Assembly (NCBI RefSeq): GCF_038096175.1
Contig: NZ_CP151099.1
Coordinates: 5,434,001 to 5,498,000 of the forward strand
Length of the DNA: 64,000 nucleotides
Source of the DNA: Nostoc sp. UHCC 0302
Lineage (GTDB): Bacteria; Cyanobacteriota; Cyanobacteriia; Cyanobacteriales; Nostocaceae
Direction: 5' to 3'
Positions 19,337 through 29,316 of the stretch are shown piece after piece. A model generated the notes under the pieces. It made no database searches. It worked only from the letters and a program-made list of their open reading frames with translations, and was not told the origin of the DNA. The translations under genes and the position numbers were made by a program. Positions within the stretch are counted from its first letter, which is position 1, and each line of letters starts with the position of its first letter.

Positions 19337-20962
19337 ATGTCAACTGAACTACAGTCAGAACTGCATGAAGCAGTTGAACTTCGCCGCAACTTTGCAATCA
19401 TTTCTCACCCCGACGCGGGTAAAACAACACTTACAGAAAAGCTACTACTATACGGAGGCGCAATTCACGAAGCTGGGGCAGTTAAGGCGCGACGGGCGCA
19501 ACGCAAGGCTACCTCAGACTGGATGGCGATGGAACAACAACGGGGTATCTCAATTACTTCCACAGTGTTGCAATTTGAATACCGTAACTGTCAGATAAAT
19601 TTATTAGACACCCCCGGACACCAAGACTTTAGTGAAGATACGTATCGTACCCTAGCGGCGGCTGATAATGCAGTCATGCTAATTGATGCTGCCAAAGGCT
19701 TGGAACCCCAAACACGCAAGTTGTTTGAAGTGTGTAAACTTCGGGGTATTCCCATTTTTACATTTGTTAATAAATTGGATCGTCCGGGAAGGGAACCCCT
19801 GGAACTGTTGGATGAGATTGAGCAAGAATTAGGATTGCAAACCTATGCAGTCAACTGGCCGATTGGAATGGGCGATCGCTTTAAAGGTGTCTTTGACCGC
19901 CATAAACAACAAATTCACCTGTTTGAACGTAGCGCCCACGGCAGCCGAGAAGCCCGTGATACGATTGTCGACTTGGGTGATGGCCGAATTGAAGAACTCT
20001 TAGAACAAGACCTGTACTACCAACTGAAAAATGATTTAGAACTGTTAGAAGGAGTTGGGCCAGAACTAGATTTAGAACTGGTACATGAAGGTCAAATGAC
20101 CCCAGTATTCTTTGGTAGCGCCATGACTAACTTCGGGGTAGAGTTATTCCTCAAATATTTCCTTGACTATGCCCTCAAGCCTGGTTCTCACAACAGCAGT
20201 GTCGGCGAAGTTGCGCCTACTTACCCAGATTTTTCTGGGTTTGTTTTCAAACTGCAAGCTAATATGGATCCCAAACATCGCGATCGCGTCGCTTTTATCC
20301 GGGTCTGCACAGGTAAGTTTGAAAAGGATATGACGGTCAATCATGCCCGTACAGGCAAAATCGTCCGCCTGTCTCGCCCGCAAAAACTATTCGCTCAAGA
20401 GCGAGAATCGATTGATGTCGCCTATCCTGGCGATGTGATCGGTTTGAACAATCCAGGTGTTTTTGCTATTGGCGATACAATTTACACGGGGCAGAAACTG
20501 GAGTATGAAGGAATTCCGTATTTTTCACCAGAACTGTTTGCGACTCTGAGAAACCCCAACCCCTCGAAATTTAAGCAATTCCAAAAAGGCATTTCGGAAT
20601 TGCGCGAAGAAGGTGCTGTGCAAATTATGTATTCAACTGATGAAGCCAAACGCGATCCAATTTTGGCAGCGGTGGGTCAGTTGCAATTCGAGGTGGTGCA
20701 GTTTCGCTTACAAAATGAGTATGGTGTAGAAACCATCCTTGACCCATTGCCCTATAGCGTCGCCCGTTGGGTTGAAGGTGGTTGGGAAGCTTTGAATAAA
20801 GTGGGACGTTTATTCAACACCACTACAGTCAAAGACAGCATGGATCGCCCAGTGTTGCTATTCCGCAATGAATGGAATTGTCAACAATTAGAAGGCGACC
20901 ATCCAGAGTTGAAATTAAGCGCGATCGCCCCGGTATTTTCCGGTCAACAACCAGTGGAATAA
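19337..20962 (+). CDS. prfC: peptide chain release factor 3
   Basis: RF3 is the GTPase that removes RF1 and RF2 from the ribosome after peptide release. The 541-residue product has all GTPase motifs: [20 protein letters not shown] (P-loop), the switch I region [24 protein letters not shown] (G3), [12 protein letters not shown] (G4), then the EF-G-like beta-barrel and RF3 C-terminal domain ([23 protein letters not shown]). Start set by [25 protein letters not shown]. Confidence 0.97.
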   Translation: MSTELQSELHEAVELRRNFAIISHPDAGKTTLTEKLLLYGGAIHEAGAVKARRAQRKATSDWMAMEQQRGISITSTVLQFEYRNCQINLLDTPGHQDFSEDTYRTLAAADNAVMLIDAAKGLEPQTRKLFEVCKLRGIPIFTFVNKLDRPGREPLELLDEIEQELGLQTYAVNWPIGMGDRFKGVFDRHKQQIHLFERSAHGSREARDTIVDLGDGRIEELLEQDLYYQLKNDLELLEGVGPELDLELVHEGQMTPVFFGSAMTNFGVELFLKYFLDYALKPGSHNSSVGEVAPTYPDFSGFVFKLQANMDPKHRDRVAFIRVCTGKFEKDMTVNHARTGKIVRLSRPQKLFAQERESIDVAYPGDVIGLNNPGVFAIGDTIYTGQKLEYEGIPYFSPELFATLRNPNPSKFKQFQKGISELREEGAVQIMYSTDEAKRDPILAAVGQLQFEVVQFRLQNEYGVETILDPLPYSVARWVEGGWEALNKVGRLFNTTTVKDSMDRPVLLFRNEWNCQQLEGDHPELKLSAIAPVFSGQQPVE

Positions 20963-21067
20963 TTCACTTTATGGAACTAACCCAAGCATGGTTGATTGCC
21001 ACGGCATCCGAGGTTCGCGCTTTTGCACAGTGGATCACCTAGCAGAGATTGGAGTGCCAAAATTTGT

Positions 21068-23407
21068 ATGCCTTCACACGCCGAATCGTCTTTGGAGGCT
21101 GGTTTAGTTGCCCTCAAACAAGGAAATTATCAAACAGCGATCGCTCAACTAGAACCCATAGCTAGCAGCCAAGACAAAGGAACTGCTAGCTTGCAAGCCC
21201 AGGTTGGTTTAGTGATGGCTTATGCACGCAGTGGCGAAGCTTCAAAAGCGATCGCCCTGTGTCAGAATCTCATTGAAAGTAATAATTTACAAGTTCAAGA
21301 GTGGGCAACACGCGCACTAGAACATTTAACAAAACGCAAAAAACCTAAAAAGGAAAAGGAGTCAAAAAATTTAGAAACTGGATTCGTTGCTTTTGAGAAT
21401 TCTCCTCCAACTTCTCCAGCAATCACTTCTGCACCAGAGGAGAAGCCAAAAGATATAGTAACAGATACTGGTAGCTCTAGCATCTCACCTGATATACCAG
21501 CTAAAAGTCTTGAAGATACAGTTGCATTAAAAAACAAACAAGAACCACTAATAGAAAAGAAGAGTTCTTCGGTTGCTGTACCACTAGCAAGCCTCAAAAG
21601 GACAGTAGCAAAATCGCCTACTGCACCAGTAACTGACTTTTTCGGATCTGTAACCCGCACACAAGCCAAACTATTCGGTGTTATTTACTGGCGACAAGCA
21701 AAACGCGCTAAGGCATGGCAACCTCTGCGTAAGCCGAATTTGATACCCTTGCGACTGTTAGAGGCAGGAACCTTTATTGCCCTGTTTTGGGTAATCCGGG
21801 AAATACTCAAGTTTGCGATGGGATTAATCAACCAGGCATTAGCCAAACTCCCATTCTTGGAACCATTGCAACTTTTATACCAAGACCCTACCAGATTGTT
21901 GCTAGTCGTGTTGGCGATTTTGGTCGGGCTATCACCCTGGTTGCTGGATTGGCTATTGGCAAAATATTACGGTCAGCGAGAATTGCCCAAGGATGTATTG
22001 AATGGTTATAGTCGTGAAGCAGTAAGAGTTTTACAACGTTGTTGCCAACAGCGACACTGGCAGTTACCTAAACTCCGGGTTTTGCCAACTGCTGCACCAA
22101 TAATTCTTACCTATGGTAATTTACCCCGCAATGCCCGGATTGTAGTTAGTCAGGGGCTATTAGAGCAATTGGCAGATGATGAAATTGCCACTCTCTATGC
22201 GATGCAGTTAGGGCATATTGCTCACTGGGATTTTATTGTAATGTCTTTGGTGTTGCTGGTGACACTACCAACTTACAGATTATATCAGCAACTATCAAAG
22301 TGGGGAAATAAGATATCATCAGGAATTTGGCGTTGGCCAGTGACAATCTTAGCTAGTCTCGTTTATGGAGTTTGGTGTTTGCTGACTGGGACTGCTTTAT
22401 GGTTATCGCGCTTGCGGCTTTATTATAGCGATCGCGTCGCAGCTGAAATAACTGGTAATCCCAATGCTTTAATTCGCGGTTTACTCAAAATTGCGATCGG
22501 TATTACAGGTGATGTCAAAACACAAGAATACACCAGTTGGCAGTTAGAAAGCTTAAATCTCTTAACACCAATAGGTCACCAACAGAGCCTTTCGTTGGGT
22601 AGTGTTTTAGATCATATTTCTTTTGAATCCTTTTTGATGTGGGACACTGTTAATCCCTATCGCCGATGGTTTACGATCAACAATAGCCATCCTTTAATAG
22701 GCGATCGCATTCAACGCCTCTGTCAAATTGCCCGCCACTGGCATCTAGATACCGAACTACATTTTCCTAGCGAACAATCCTTAAAGGTTAAGCGTCAATC
22801 TTTCTTATTACAAATCGCTCCTTGGTTGGGAATTCCTCTAGGTTTTCTGTTTGCAGGTTTGATTTGGCTGATTTGGCAAATAGCATTTGCACTCAAGTTT
22901 TTAAACCTAAAGTGGATATATCAGGATTGGTCATTTATTACAGGTTGCTTACTTATTGGCTTTAGCATCGGTACAGTGATGCGGATGAATTCTTTTTTTC
23001 CTGATATCAAACCTGCTACGGTGCAAACTGAAGACGATCTACCTACCCTGTTAGCTAACCCATCTGCTCTACCCATTGATAGCGTCAGCGTGCGTCTTGT
23101 TGGCAAACTAATAGGTCGCCAAGGCACAAGCAACTGCCTAGCACAAGACTTAATCTTACAGTCCAGCACAGCTTTGGTGAAATTACACCATATTTCTTGG
23201 CTAGGACAATCCTTTAATCATCAAGAATTGATTGGTCGACAGATTACAGTTACAGGTTGGTTCCGGCGCGGAGCAACGCCTTGGATCGATATCCAAACTC
23301 TGCAAACTCAAAATGGTAAAACCATTAATAGCCCTCATCCCATTTGGTCTACTGTTTTGGCTGTTGCGGCACAAGCTTGGGGTGCATACATCTTCCTTAC
23401 AGGTTAG
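21068..23407 (+). CDS. large membrane protein with a degenerate M48-peptidase domain
   Basis: A 779-residue protein: TPR-like N-terminus (residues 1-95, GLVALKQGNYQTAIAQLEPIA), a low-complexity Ser/Lys linker to about 200, membrane segments, an M48 (HtpX-like) domain, further membrane spans near 590-630, and a C-terminal beta-rich domain (VRLVGKLIGRQG...ITVTGWFRRG). The zinc site is broken: the HExxH position reads MQLGH (Met379, Gln380, His383) and the EADxxA position reads YSDRVAA (Asp455), so the first His, catalytic Glu and Glu ligand are gone. Probably an inactive peptidase used as a scaffold. The ATG at 21068 is chosen; a TTG at 20996 would add 24 unlikely residues. Confidence 0.75.
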   Translation: MPSHAESSLEAGLVALKQGNYQTAIAQLEPIASSQDKGTASLQAQVGLVMAYARSGEASKAIALCQNLIESNNLQVQEWATRALEHLTKRKKPKKEKESKNLETGFVAFENSPPTSPAITSAPEEKPKDIVTDTGSSSISPDIPAKSLEDTVALKNKQEPLIEKKSSSVAVPLASLKRTVAKSPTAPVTDFFGSVTRTQAKLFGVIYWRQAKRAKAWQPLRKPNLIPLRLLEAGTFIALFWVIREILKFAMGLINQALAKLPFLEPLQLLYQDPTRLLLVVLAILVGLSPWLLDWLLAKYYGQRELPKDVLNGYSREAVRVLQRCCQQRHWQLPKLRVLPTAAPIILTYGNLPRNARIVVSQGLLEQLADDEIATLYAMQLGHIAHWDFIVMSLVLLVTLPTYRLYQQLSKWGNKISSGIWRWPVTILASLVYGVWCLLTGTALWLSRLRLYYSDRVAAEITGNPNALIRGLLKIAIGITGDVKTQEYTSWQLESLNLLTPIGHQQSLSLGSVLDHISFESFLMWDTVNPYRRWFTINNSHPLIGDRIQRLCQIARHWHLDTELHFPSEQSLKVKRQSFLLQIAPWLGIPLGFLFAGLIWLIWQIAFALKFLNLKWIYQDWSFITGCLLIGFSIGTVMRMNSFFPDIKPATVQTEDDLPTLLANPSALPIDSVSVRLVGKLIGRQGTSNCLAQDLILQSSTALVKLHHISWLGQSFNHQELIGRQITVTGWFRRGATPWIDIQTLQTQNGKTINSPHPIWSTVLAVAAQAWGAYIFLTG

Positions 23408-23732
23408 TCATTTGTCATTAGTCACTTGTACTGAGCGTATCGCTAAAGCGAAAGCTCCGCTAACGCCTTGGTCTTGCAGAGAAGTCGTAAAGCCTGCGGC
23501 ATAGCTACGCTTAGGGCGCAGCCTCTCGTAGAGAAGTATTGGTTATTATTTTCAGACAAAGGACAATTGACAAAAAGAATGTAAACAAAAGTTGCAGATT
23601 TTTCTTTAAAAATGTTACATTTATTTACACATTCAATAGCAACAGATATAACTCAGCTTCATGGCTTTGTTATCAATTTGGTTGCTTGTGATGAATCCAT
23701 TCCCTTTTATTCTTCCAACACAGCAGTAAATC

Positions 23733-23755
23733 AACCAGCCACTGGCTGGTTTTTG
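23733..23755 (+). terminator. intrinsic terminator, upstream gene unknown
   Basis: AACCAGCC (23733-23740), loop ACT, GGCTGGTT (23744-23751), then TTTTG. It stands 330 nt after the nearest plus-strand stop, so it may end a separate small RNA. Confidence 0.65.
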
Positions 23756-23972
23756 TTTCCAAATATCCCTTGTTGAAAAAAAATATGTGTTTCATGTTAC
23801 GATTCAATAATGCTATGGTCAGAAATGTATGCGCTGAACTAGCTACGTAGAAAATACCGTGATAATGTAAGGAATGGTATTGTATTCTGCAAAAAAAGGC
23901 ATTTAAAGAAAGCGTGTACTTTGGCAGGCAATAGGCTATTAAATTTACAATTCTTAGAATTAAGGTGTGATT

Positions 23973-23992
23973 AGCTCAGCGTAGTGTGAGCT
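23973..23992 (+). promoter_or_regulatory. small hairpin in the leader of the RRM gene
   Basis: AGCTCA (23973-23978) and TGAGCT (23987-23992) form a 6-bp stem followed by TTT, about 170 nt before the RRM start. Cyanobacterial rbp genes have long cold-responsive leaders; whether this stem matters is an inference. Confidence 0.3.
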
Positions 23993-24163
23993 TTTGGATT
24001 AAACAAGCTTGAACCCGAGGAAAAACTGTATTGTATAGGTTGACAGTTTGGAACAAAAAAATTGGTTTATGCCAGTCTTGGTAAATAGCATATATTTAAA
24101 AGCCAAAGCCAAGTAACTGTTTTCTAGCTTTGCCATGTTTAATTAAATCTGGAGGTATAGTTC

Positions 24164-24658
24164 ATGTCCATTCGTCTATATATAGGTAATTTGCCAAAAG
24201 AAGAAATAGATCGTCAGGAGCTCCAAGCAGTTTTTGCAGAAGAAGGTGATGCTGTCACCACTAAACTAATAAAAGACCGCAAAACTGGCAAATGCCGTGG
24301 TTTTGGTTTTCTTACAGTCAACAATGACGAACAAGCTGATCAAATAATAGAAAAGTATAATGGTCAGTTGTTTAAAGACACTGCTATTAAGCTAGAAAAG
24401 GCATTACCTCGTACAAAGGGTGACGAAGGTGAAGAGCAAGCACCCAAAGCTGCTAGTCATCCTAGTGCTAACCCGACTCCTAGCCCTAATAAAGAAGGCA
24501 GCCGTCGTGAGAAAAGCTCTAAGAAACCTCGTCGCGGTGGTGGTGGTTCCCGTGAAACCAGCACTGCTACAGATTCAGATGCTATTCGTCCAGATCCCCG
24601 TTGGGCTTCTGAATTAGAAAAGCTCAAGCAGATGCTAGCTGCACAAACTACCAATTAA
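24164..24658 (+). CDS. RNA-binding protein with one RRM (cyanobacterial Rbp type)
   Basis: A 164-residue protein. One RRM fills residues 1-83, with RNP2 LYIGNL (5-10) and RNP1 RGFGFLTV; the rest is a low-complexity tail rich in Ser, Lys, Pro and Gly (KKPRRGGGGSRE) ending in a short helix RWASELEKLKQMLAAQ. Cyanobacterial Rbp proteins bind poly(U/G) RNA and many are induced by cold; here the tail is longer than in the short glycine-rich Rbps. GGAGG stands 9-10 nt before the ATG. A long AT-rich leader precedes it and an AT-only stem follows. Confidence 0.92.
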   Translation: MSIRLYIGNLPKEEIDRQELQAVFAEEGDAVTTKLIKDRKTGKCRGFGFLTVNNDEQADQIIEKYNGQLFKDTAIKLEKALPRTKGDEGEEQAPKAASHPSANPTPSPNKEGSRREKSSKKPRRGGGGSRETSTATDSDAIRPDPRWASELEKLKQMLAAQTTN

Positions 24659-24674
24659 TAACTAAGGGAGAGAA

Positions 24675-24721
24675 ATTAAAAATTAAAAGTCAGAATTATT
24701 TTTTGATTTTTAATTTTTAAT
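24675..24721 (+). terminator. AT-only inverted repeat after the RRM gene
   Basis: ATTAAAAATTAAAA (24675-24688) is perfectly complementary to TTTTAATTTTTAAT (24708-24721), 16 nt after the stop. A 14-bp AT stem is weak but well placed as a terminator. Confidence 0.5.
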
Positions 24722-25921
24722 TGTTACTTATTCCCTGGCTGCTAAGTTAAAGTATACTTGCAGCCATTGTTGTAAGTGCGATGGTGTTAAGCGCTCACTG
24801 TAGGCGATCGCTTAGTACCATTGCACTTAATTTAAATAAACTAGATTTTTATAAATCTCTAGAGTCCGAAATGCCTGGGGAAGGGCGAAGTAAAACTCAT
24901 CAACAGCAATCAATTCTTATTGCATAGGTAAACTTTACTAAAAAGCCTCTTTTTATCCTTCTCTTCGGCAAAGGCATAAAGGAGGAATAAAAAGGAAATC
25001 CCTTCAGCTTGAACTGAGGAGTATTTATAGCGGATTTCTATTTGATCAAGTACACGAACTAGGTCTCACAGCCAAGTATAAAGCTGTTTTACTTCTGCAT
25101 TATAATCAAAGCTGGAGAAGCGCACTAGCTGCTCGTTTTGGGCGGACTGCTTCACCACCGCGCTGCCGCCTACTAAATTCTACTGTAAATATTTGCCAAT
25201 ATCTATTTCTACCTACTTTAAGCAAGTATAATGCAGCTACTTGCGGTCTAAAATTGTAATCATCAGCAGATTATATCTCTTGCTAGATAATTCAAATTAC
25301 GCTAGTAACAGGCTTGTGCGCTAATAGAATGGAAGTCTGGAGCTATATACATAGAAAAAGCTGATTTTACAGCTTAAACTCCTCAATTTGGGTAAAAACC
25401 GCTAATAAACAGGTTTAGATGAACGTAAATTTAATTCAATAAATATTGGCGCAAAAGGTCTATTTACACAATCTATAGATTATTTTTAAATTGCCAAAAG
25501 CTTATTTTAAGTAGGATTTTAATAGAGAAAAATTATTAAATTTTTAATTTCGCTAAAGTAAATAGCCGATAACACTTATATTTTCAGTATTATAAACTAC
25601 ATAATTTAAGATCCTGTTACAGCAACAGTAAATTATCTATGTAATGCATATATCTACGGGATTATATCTGCACAATCACCATAGGAAGTAGAATAGATAC
25701 GTCAAGAGAATTAGATAACAAATTAGTAATTTATTCATAAAGAAATTAAATATAAATGCTGATTCAGCCTAATAAAATACTTCTGGTAGCAGATGTATAA
25801 AAAAAAATCAGGTATTAAATTTAAAATAGAATACTCAAAGTTACTAAACAATTCAGGTAAGCGTACCACGCGCAAACTTGGAGCAGCCTGAGACTTTGTT
25901 ACCATCAGCAACACACAAACT
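24722..25921. other. 1.2-kb AT-rich spacer
   Basis: Apart from one large hairpin (24773-24829) I recognise nothing here. The stretch is very AT-rich towards the downstream gene, codes for no credible protein, and could hold a long 5' leader or small RNAs. A region near 24955-25015 has CCTTCTCTTCGGC and AAAGGAGGAATAAAAAGGA purine/pyrimidine blocks that can pair weakly. Confidence 0.5.
24773..24829. repeat. 57-nt near-palindrome with a HIP1 core
   Basis: TAAGTGCGATGGTGTTAAGCG on the left pairs with CGCTTAGTACCATTGCACTTA on the right with only a few mismatches; the GGCGATCGCTTAG part includes a HIP1 site. Free-standing, so either a mobile palindromic repeat or the stem of an unrecognised RNA. 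Confidence 0.6.
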
Positions 25922-27199
25922 ATGAACTCTACCACTGAAAAACGCATCGCCTTAATATCCGTCCACGGAGATCCGGCGATTGAAATCGGGAAGGAAGAAG
26001 CTGGAGGACAAAATGTTTATGTGCGCCATGTGGGTGAAGCGCTAGCACAACTGGGATGGCAAGTTGATATGTTTACCCGAAAAGGGAGTACAGAGCAAGA
26101 CACAATTGTTCAACACAGCGAAAATTGTCGTACCATTCGTTTGAAAGCTGGCCCCCTTGAGTTTGTGCCGCGAGATAATCTTTTTACCTATTTGCCAGAA
26201 TTTGTAGAGAATGTTCTCAAATTTCAACAAGAAAATAACATTAGATATCAATTAGTTCACACCAACTACTGGCTATCTAGCTGGGTAGGGATGCAGTTGA
26301 AGAAAATCCAAGGGAGCAAACAGATACACACCTATCACTCTCTAGGAGCAGTTAAGTACAATACAATCAAGACTATTCCCTTAATTGCTAGTCAGCGATT
26401 AGCAGTAGAAAAAGAAGTTTTAGAAACAGCAGAAAGGATTGTGGCTACGAGTCCGCAAGAAAAACAACATATGCGATCGCTCGTTTCCACAAAAGGTAAT
26501 ATTGACATCATTCCTTGTGGTACAGATATTAATCGCTTTGGTTCGATAGGACGAGATGCAGCTAGAGCCGAGTTAGGAATTGCTCCAGAAGCGAAAGTTG
26601 TGTTATATGTAGGTCGTTTTGATCCACGCAAAGGTATAGAAACCTTGGTGCGTGCATTAAACAAGTCTGAGTTACGTGACTCTCATAACCTGCAACTGAT
26701 TATTGGTGGTGGTAGCACCCCAGGTAACAGCGATGGCAAAGAGCGCGATCGCATTGAGGGAATTGTCAAAGAATTGGGGATGAGCGACTTGACCACCTTT
26801 GCTGGTCGTCTCAGCCAGGATATCTTGCCAACTTATTACGCAGCTGCTGATGTTTGCGTCGTTCCTAGTCACTACGAACCATTTGGACTTGTAGCGATCG
26901 AAGCGATGGCAAGTGGTACACCAGTTATCGCCAGCGATGTCGGTGGACTTCAGTTTACCGTTGTTCCTGAAGAAACTGGTTTATTGGCACCACCAGAAGA
27001 TGTCAATGCTTTTGCATCTGCCATTGACAGAATTCTGATAAATCCAGAGTGGCGAAACGAGTTAGGAAAAGCTGGCAGAAAGCGCGTCGAAACCAAGTTT
27101 AGTTGGCATGGGGTAGCGACTCAGTTGAGTGAACTTTATACTCAACTATCACAACAACAGGAACAGACCAAACAACCCATTCTGCTTGTTGCGAAATAA
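25922..27199 (+). CDS. GT4 glycosyltransferase, sucrose-phosphate-synthase-like
   Basis: A 425-residue GT-B glycosyltransferase of family GT4. The N-terminal ISVHGDPAIEIGKEEAGGQNVYVRHVGEAL is the sugar-nucleotide-binding segment typical of sucrose-phosphate and sucrose synthases; the C-terminal half has VLYVGRFDPRKGIETLVRAL and the EPFGLVAIEAMASGTPVIAS retaining-enzyme motif (two Glu). Minimal SPS enzymes of Anabaena have this size and lack the phosphatase-like domain of larger ones, so UDP-glucose plus fructose-6-phosphate to sucrose-6-phosphate is plausible, with other sucrose- or glycogen-linked transfers possible. Monocistronic, with a strong terminator after it. Confidence 0.72.
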   Translation: MNSTTEKRIALISVHGDPAIEIGKEEAGGQNVYVRHVGEALAQLGWQVDMFTRKGSTEQDTIVQHSENCRTIRLKAGPLEFVPRDNLFTYLPEFVENVLKFQQENNIRYQLVHTNYWLSSWVGMQLKKIQGSKQIHTYHSLGAVKYNTIKTIPLIASQRLAVEKEVLETAERIVATSPQEKQHMRSLVSTKGNIDIIPCGTDINRFGSIGRDAARAELGIAPEAKVVLYVGRFDPRKGIETLVRALNKSELRDSHNLQLIIGGGSTPGNSDGKERDRIEGIVKELGMSDLTTFAGRLSQDILPTYYAAADVCVVPSHYEPFGLVAIEAMASGTPVIASDVGGLQFTVVPEETGLLAPPEDVNAFASAIDRILINPEWRNELGKAGRKRVETKFSWHGVATQLSELYTQLSQQQEQTKQPILLVAK

Positions 27200-27234
27200 C
27201 TCTTAACTGTGTCTGGTAATAGCTGATAGTTAAG

Positions 27235-27296
27235 AGTAAAAAGGAAGAAGCACTTCGGCATTAATTTGTTATTCTACTTCTTCCTTTTTACTTTTT
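27235..27296 (+). terminator. strong intrinsic terminator of the glycosyltransferase gene
   Basis: AGTAAAAAGGAAGAAG (27235-27250) is perfectly complementary to CTTCTTCCTTTTTACT (27277-27292), followed by TTTT; 36 nt after the stop codon. Confidence 0.85.
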
Positions 27297-27454
27297 GCGA
27301 TTGGCTGAGTAGAGCGTTTCCTTAATTCGTAGCGAATTTTCTTCTGTTTGACTCTGCGTGCCTTTAACCTTTAAGACAAATTTTGCTAAGTATAAGCCAG
27401 AGTCCAAAAAATTATTTAAATGATAAAAAAATGATATTACACCTCTAGGACAAA

Positions 27455-27510
27455 AGCAGTCAGTCAGCTTGACCTTTGAAAAGATAAGGATGGCTGACTG
27501 CTTTTTTTTT
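27455..27510 (+). terminator. second intrinsic terminator, just before rqcH
   Basis: AGCAGTCAG (27455-27463) pairs with CTGACTGCT (27494-27502), followed by nine T. It stands 160 nt beyond the previous terminator and 76 nt before rqcH, so it may end a small RNA in this 386-bp gap or act as an attenuator for rqcH. Confidence 0.7.
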
Positions 27511-27585
27511 GGGTTATTCCACTCTGAATCAGAGATGATGGAAGTATACTGAGCATCGACATTTAAACGCCAGTAATTAATCGTT

Positions 27586-29316
27586 TTGCAACCAGTTGAC
27601 TTTACCACCCTTACAGCTGCTTGTAGCGAACTGCGCGCTAACTGGCTACCCTCCCGGACAGAGCAAGTTTACCAGCGCGATCGCTACACTATTGCCATAG
27701 CATTACGCACCCTCAAACAGCGGGATTGGCTAGAGGTTTCTTGGCATCCCCAAGCAGCACATATTTGCATCGGCGAACCGCCACCACGCACACCAGATAC
27801 CTTTACTTTCAGTCAACAACTAATACATCAGTTAGGTGGTTTGGCGCTAGTAGGAATTGAAGCGATCGCTCCTTGGGAGCGTGTTATTGATTTACAATTT
27901 GCCCGTCGCCCTGGTGAAAGTCCGCTTTATCATCTGTATGCGGAAATTATGGGCAAATATAGCAACGTCATCCTCACCGACGCCAGCAATGTAATTATTA
28001 CAGCTGCCCATCAAGTCAGCCAGCAACAATCAAGCGTTCGTCCGATTCAAACTGGACAACCTTATGAAACGCCACCGAAACTCACTGGTACTATTCCCAG
28101 CTTGAGCGAATCTCAAGAACGATGGCAAGAACGGGTAAGTCTAGTACCAGGAGCAATCAAGCGGCAGTTACTCAAAAGTTATAGCGGCTTAAGTGCAGCG
28201 CTGCTAGATTTAATGTTATTGGCAGCAAATATAGCACCAGAAACAACTACTGACACCCTTAAACCTGATGACTGGCAAAGGCTGTTTGAGCGCTGGCAAG
28301 AATGGCTGCAAGCTTTAGAATCTGCTAAATTTCAACCAGCTTGGACTAAAGACGGATACACGGTGATGGGTTGGGGTGCAGTTGCAACCGTAAAAAATAT
28401 CCAAGAGTTACTTGGTCGCTATTATACTGACCAGATCAATCAACAGCTATTTTCCCAGCTACGACATCAACTGAGCCAGAAATTAAATAATATTCTGGCG
28501 AAATTAAGGAATAAAGCTCAAACCTTTAAAGAACGCTTGCAGCAATCAGATCGAGCCGATGAGTATCGGCAAAAAGCTGATTTATTGATGGCTCACCTGC
28601 AAAACTGGGAACCAGGGATGAAAGAAATTATCCTTGCAGACTTTGATACTAGCAAGCCCGTTGCGATCGCTCTCCAACCAGATAAAAATGCTGTTCAAAA
28701 TGCCCAAAGTCTTTATAAACAGAACCAAAAGCTCAAACGCGCTCGTTCTGCTGTCGAACCGCTACTTTTGGAAGTGCAAGCAGAAATTGACTATTTAGAA
28801 CAAGTGGAAGCTGCGATTACTCAGATAGAAAACTACCAAACAACAGAAGATTTGCAGGCTTTAGAAGAAATCCGCGAAGAGTTAATTAGTCAAAAGTATT
28901 TAGAAGACCCAGAGTACCGTAACCGCAACACAAATGAAGCCGCCATCAGCAACTTTTATCGTTACCGCACGCCTAGCGGCTTTGAAGTATTAATTGGTCG
29001 GAACAATCGCCAGAATGACCACTTGACCTTTCGTGTAGCTGGAGATTATGACCTGTGGTTCCACGCTCAAGAAATTCCAGGGAGCCATGTGCTACTGCGT
29101 CTAGAAGCAGGAACTGTTCCTGAAGAAGCCGATTTGCAATTTGTTGCTAATCTTGCTGCTTACCACAGTCGCGCCCGTCAAAGTGACCAAGTGCCAGTAG
29201 TTTACACTCAGCCAAAGCACGTCTATAAACCCAAAGGAGCCAAGCCTGGAATTGCCATTTATAAGCAAGAGCGCATCCTCTGGGGACAACCGCAGTTAAT
29301 AGTCAAGAGTAAGTAG
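27586..29316 (+). CDS. rqcH: Rqc2/RqcH-type NFACT ribosome quality control protein
   Basis: RqcH/NEMF proteins bind stalled 50S-peptidyl-tRNA complexes and direct addition of C-terminal alanine tails. The 576-residue product has NFACT-N (residues about 1-180: QPVDFTTLTAACSELRANWLPSRTEQVYQ, then PPPRTPDTFTFSQQLIHQLGG), a helix-hairpin-helix and long coiled-coil middle (about 280-440), and NFACT-R at the end (RTPSGFEVLIGRNNRQNDHLTF, DLWFHAQEIPGSHVLLRL). Such genes are often misnamed fibronectin-binding. The start codon is TTG at 27586; no ATG fits the family N-terminus. It joins PrmC and RF3 as translation-termination or rescue genes in this window. Confidence 0.9.
   Translation: MQPVDFTTLTAACSELRANWLPSRTEQVYQRDRYTIAIALRTLKQRDWLEVSWHPQAAHICIGEPPPRTPDTFTFSQQLIHQLGGLALVGIEAIAPWERVIDLQFARRPGESPLYHLYAEIMGKYSNVILTDASNVIITAAHQVSQQQSSVRPIQTGQPYETPPKLTGTIPSLSESQERWQERVSLVPGAIKRQLLKSYSGLSAALLDLMLLAANIAPETTTDTLKPDDWQRLFERWQEWLQALESAKFQPAWTKDGYTVMGWGAVATVKNIQELLGRYYTDQINQQLFSQLRHQLSQKLNNILAKLRNKAQTFKERLQQSDRADEYRQKADLLMAHLQNWEPGMKEIILADFDTSKPVAIALQPDKNAVQNAQSLYKQNQKLKRARSAVEPLLLEVQAEIDYLEQVEAAITQIENYQTTEDLQALEEIREELISQKYLEDPEYRNRNTNEAAISNFYRYRTPSGFEVLIGRNNRQNDHLTFRVAGDYDLWFHAQEIPGSHVLLRLEAGTVPEEADLQFVANLAAYHSRARQSDQVPVVYTQPKHVYKPKGAKPGIAIYKQERILWGQPQLIVKSK

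Larger units (their letters stand above)
23408..24163. other. 756-bp spacer: dispersed repeat, terminator and long RRM-gene leader
   Basis: 23430-23540 is a repeat of the GCTAAAGCGAAAGCTCCGC and GCGCAGCCTCTCGTAGAGAAG type. A plus-strand terminator follows at 23733-23755. The remaining 400 bp before the RRM gene are AT-rich and include a small hairpin. No ORF is credible. Confidence 0.55.

Noticed and set aside
20996-21067. TTG start extending the M48-like protein by 24 residues
   Set aside because: The added residues are not family-like, and the ATG at 21068 begins the TPR segment.
27288-27608. A 106-codon minus-strand open frame before rqcH
   Set aside because: It is made of two plus-strand terminators and the rqcH start region read backwards; composition is not protein-like.
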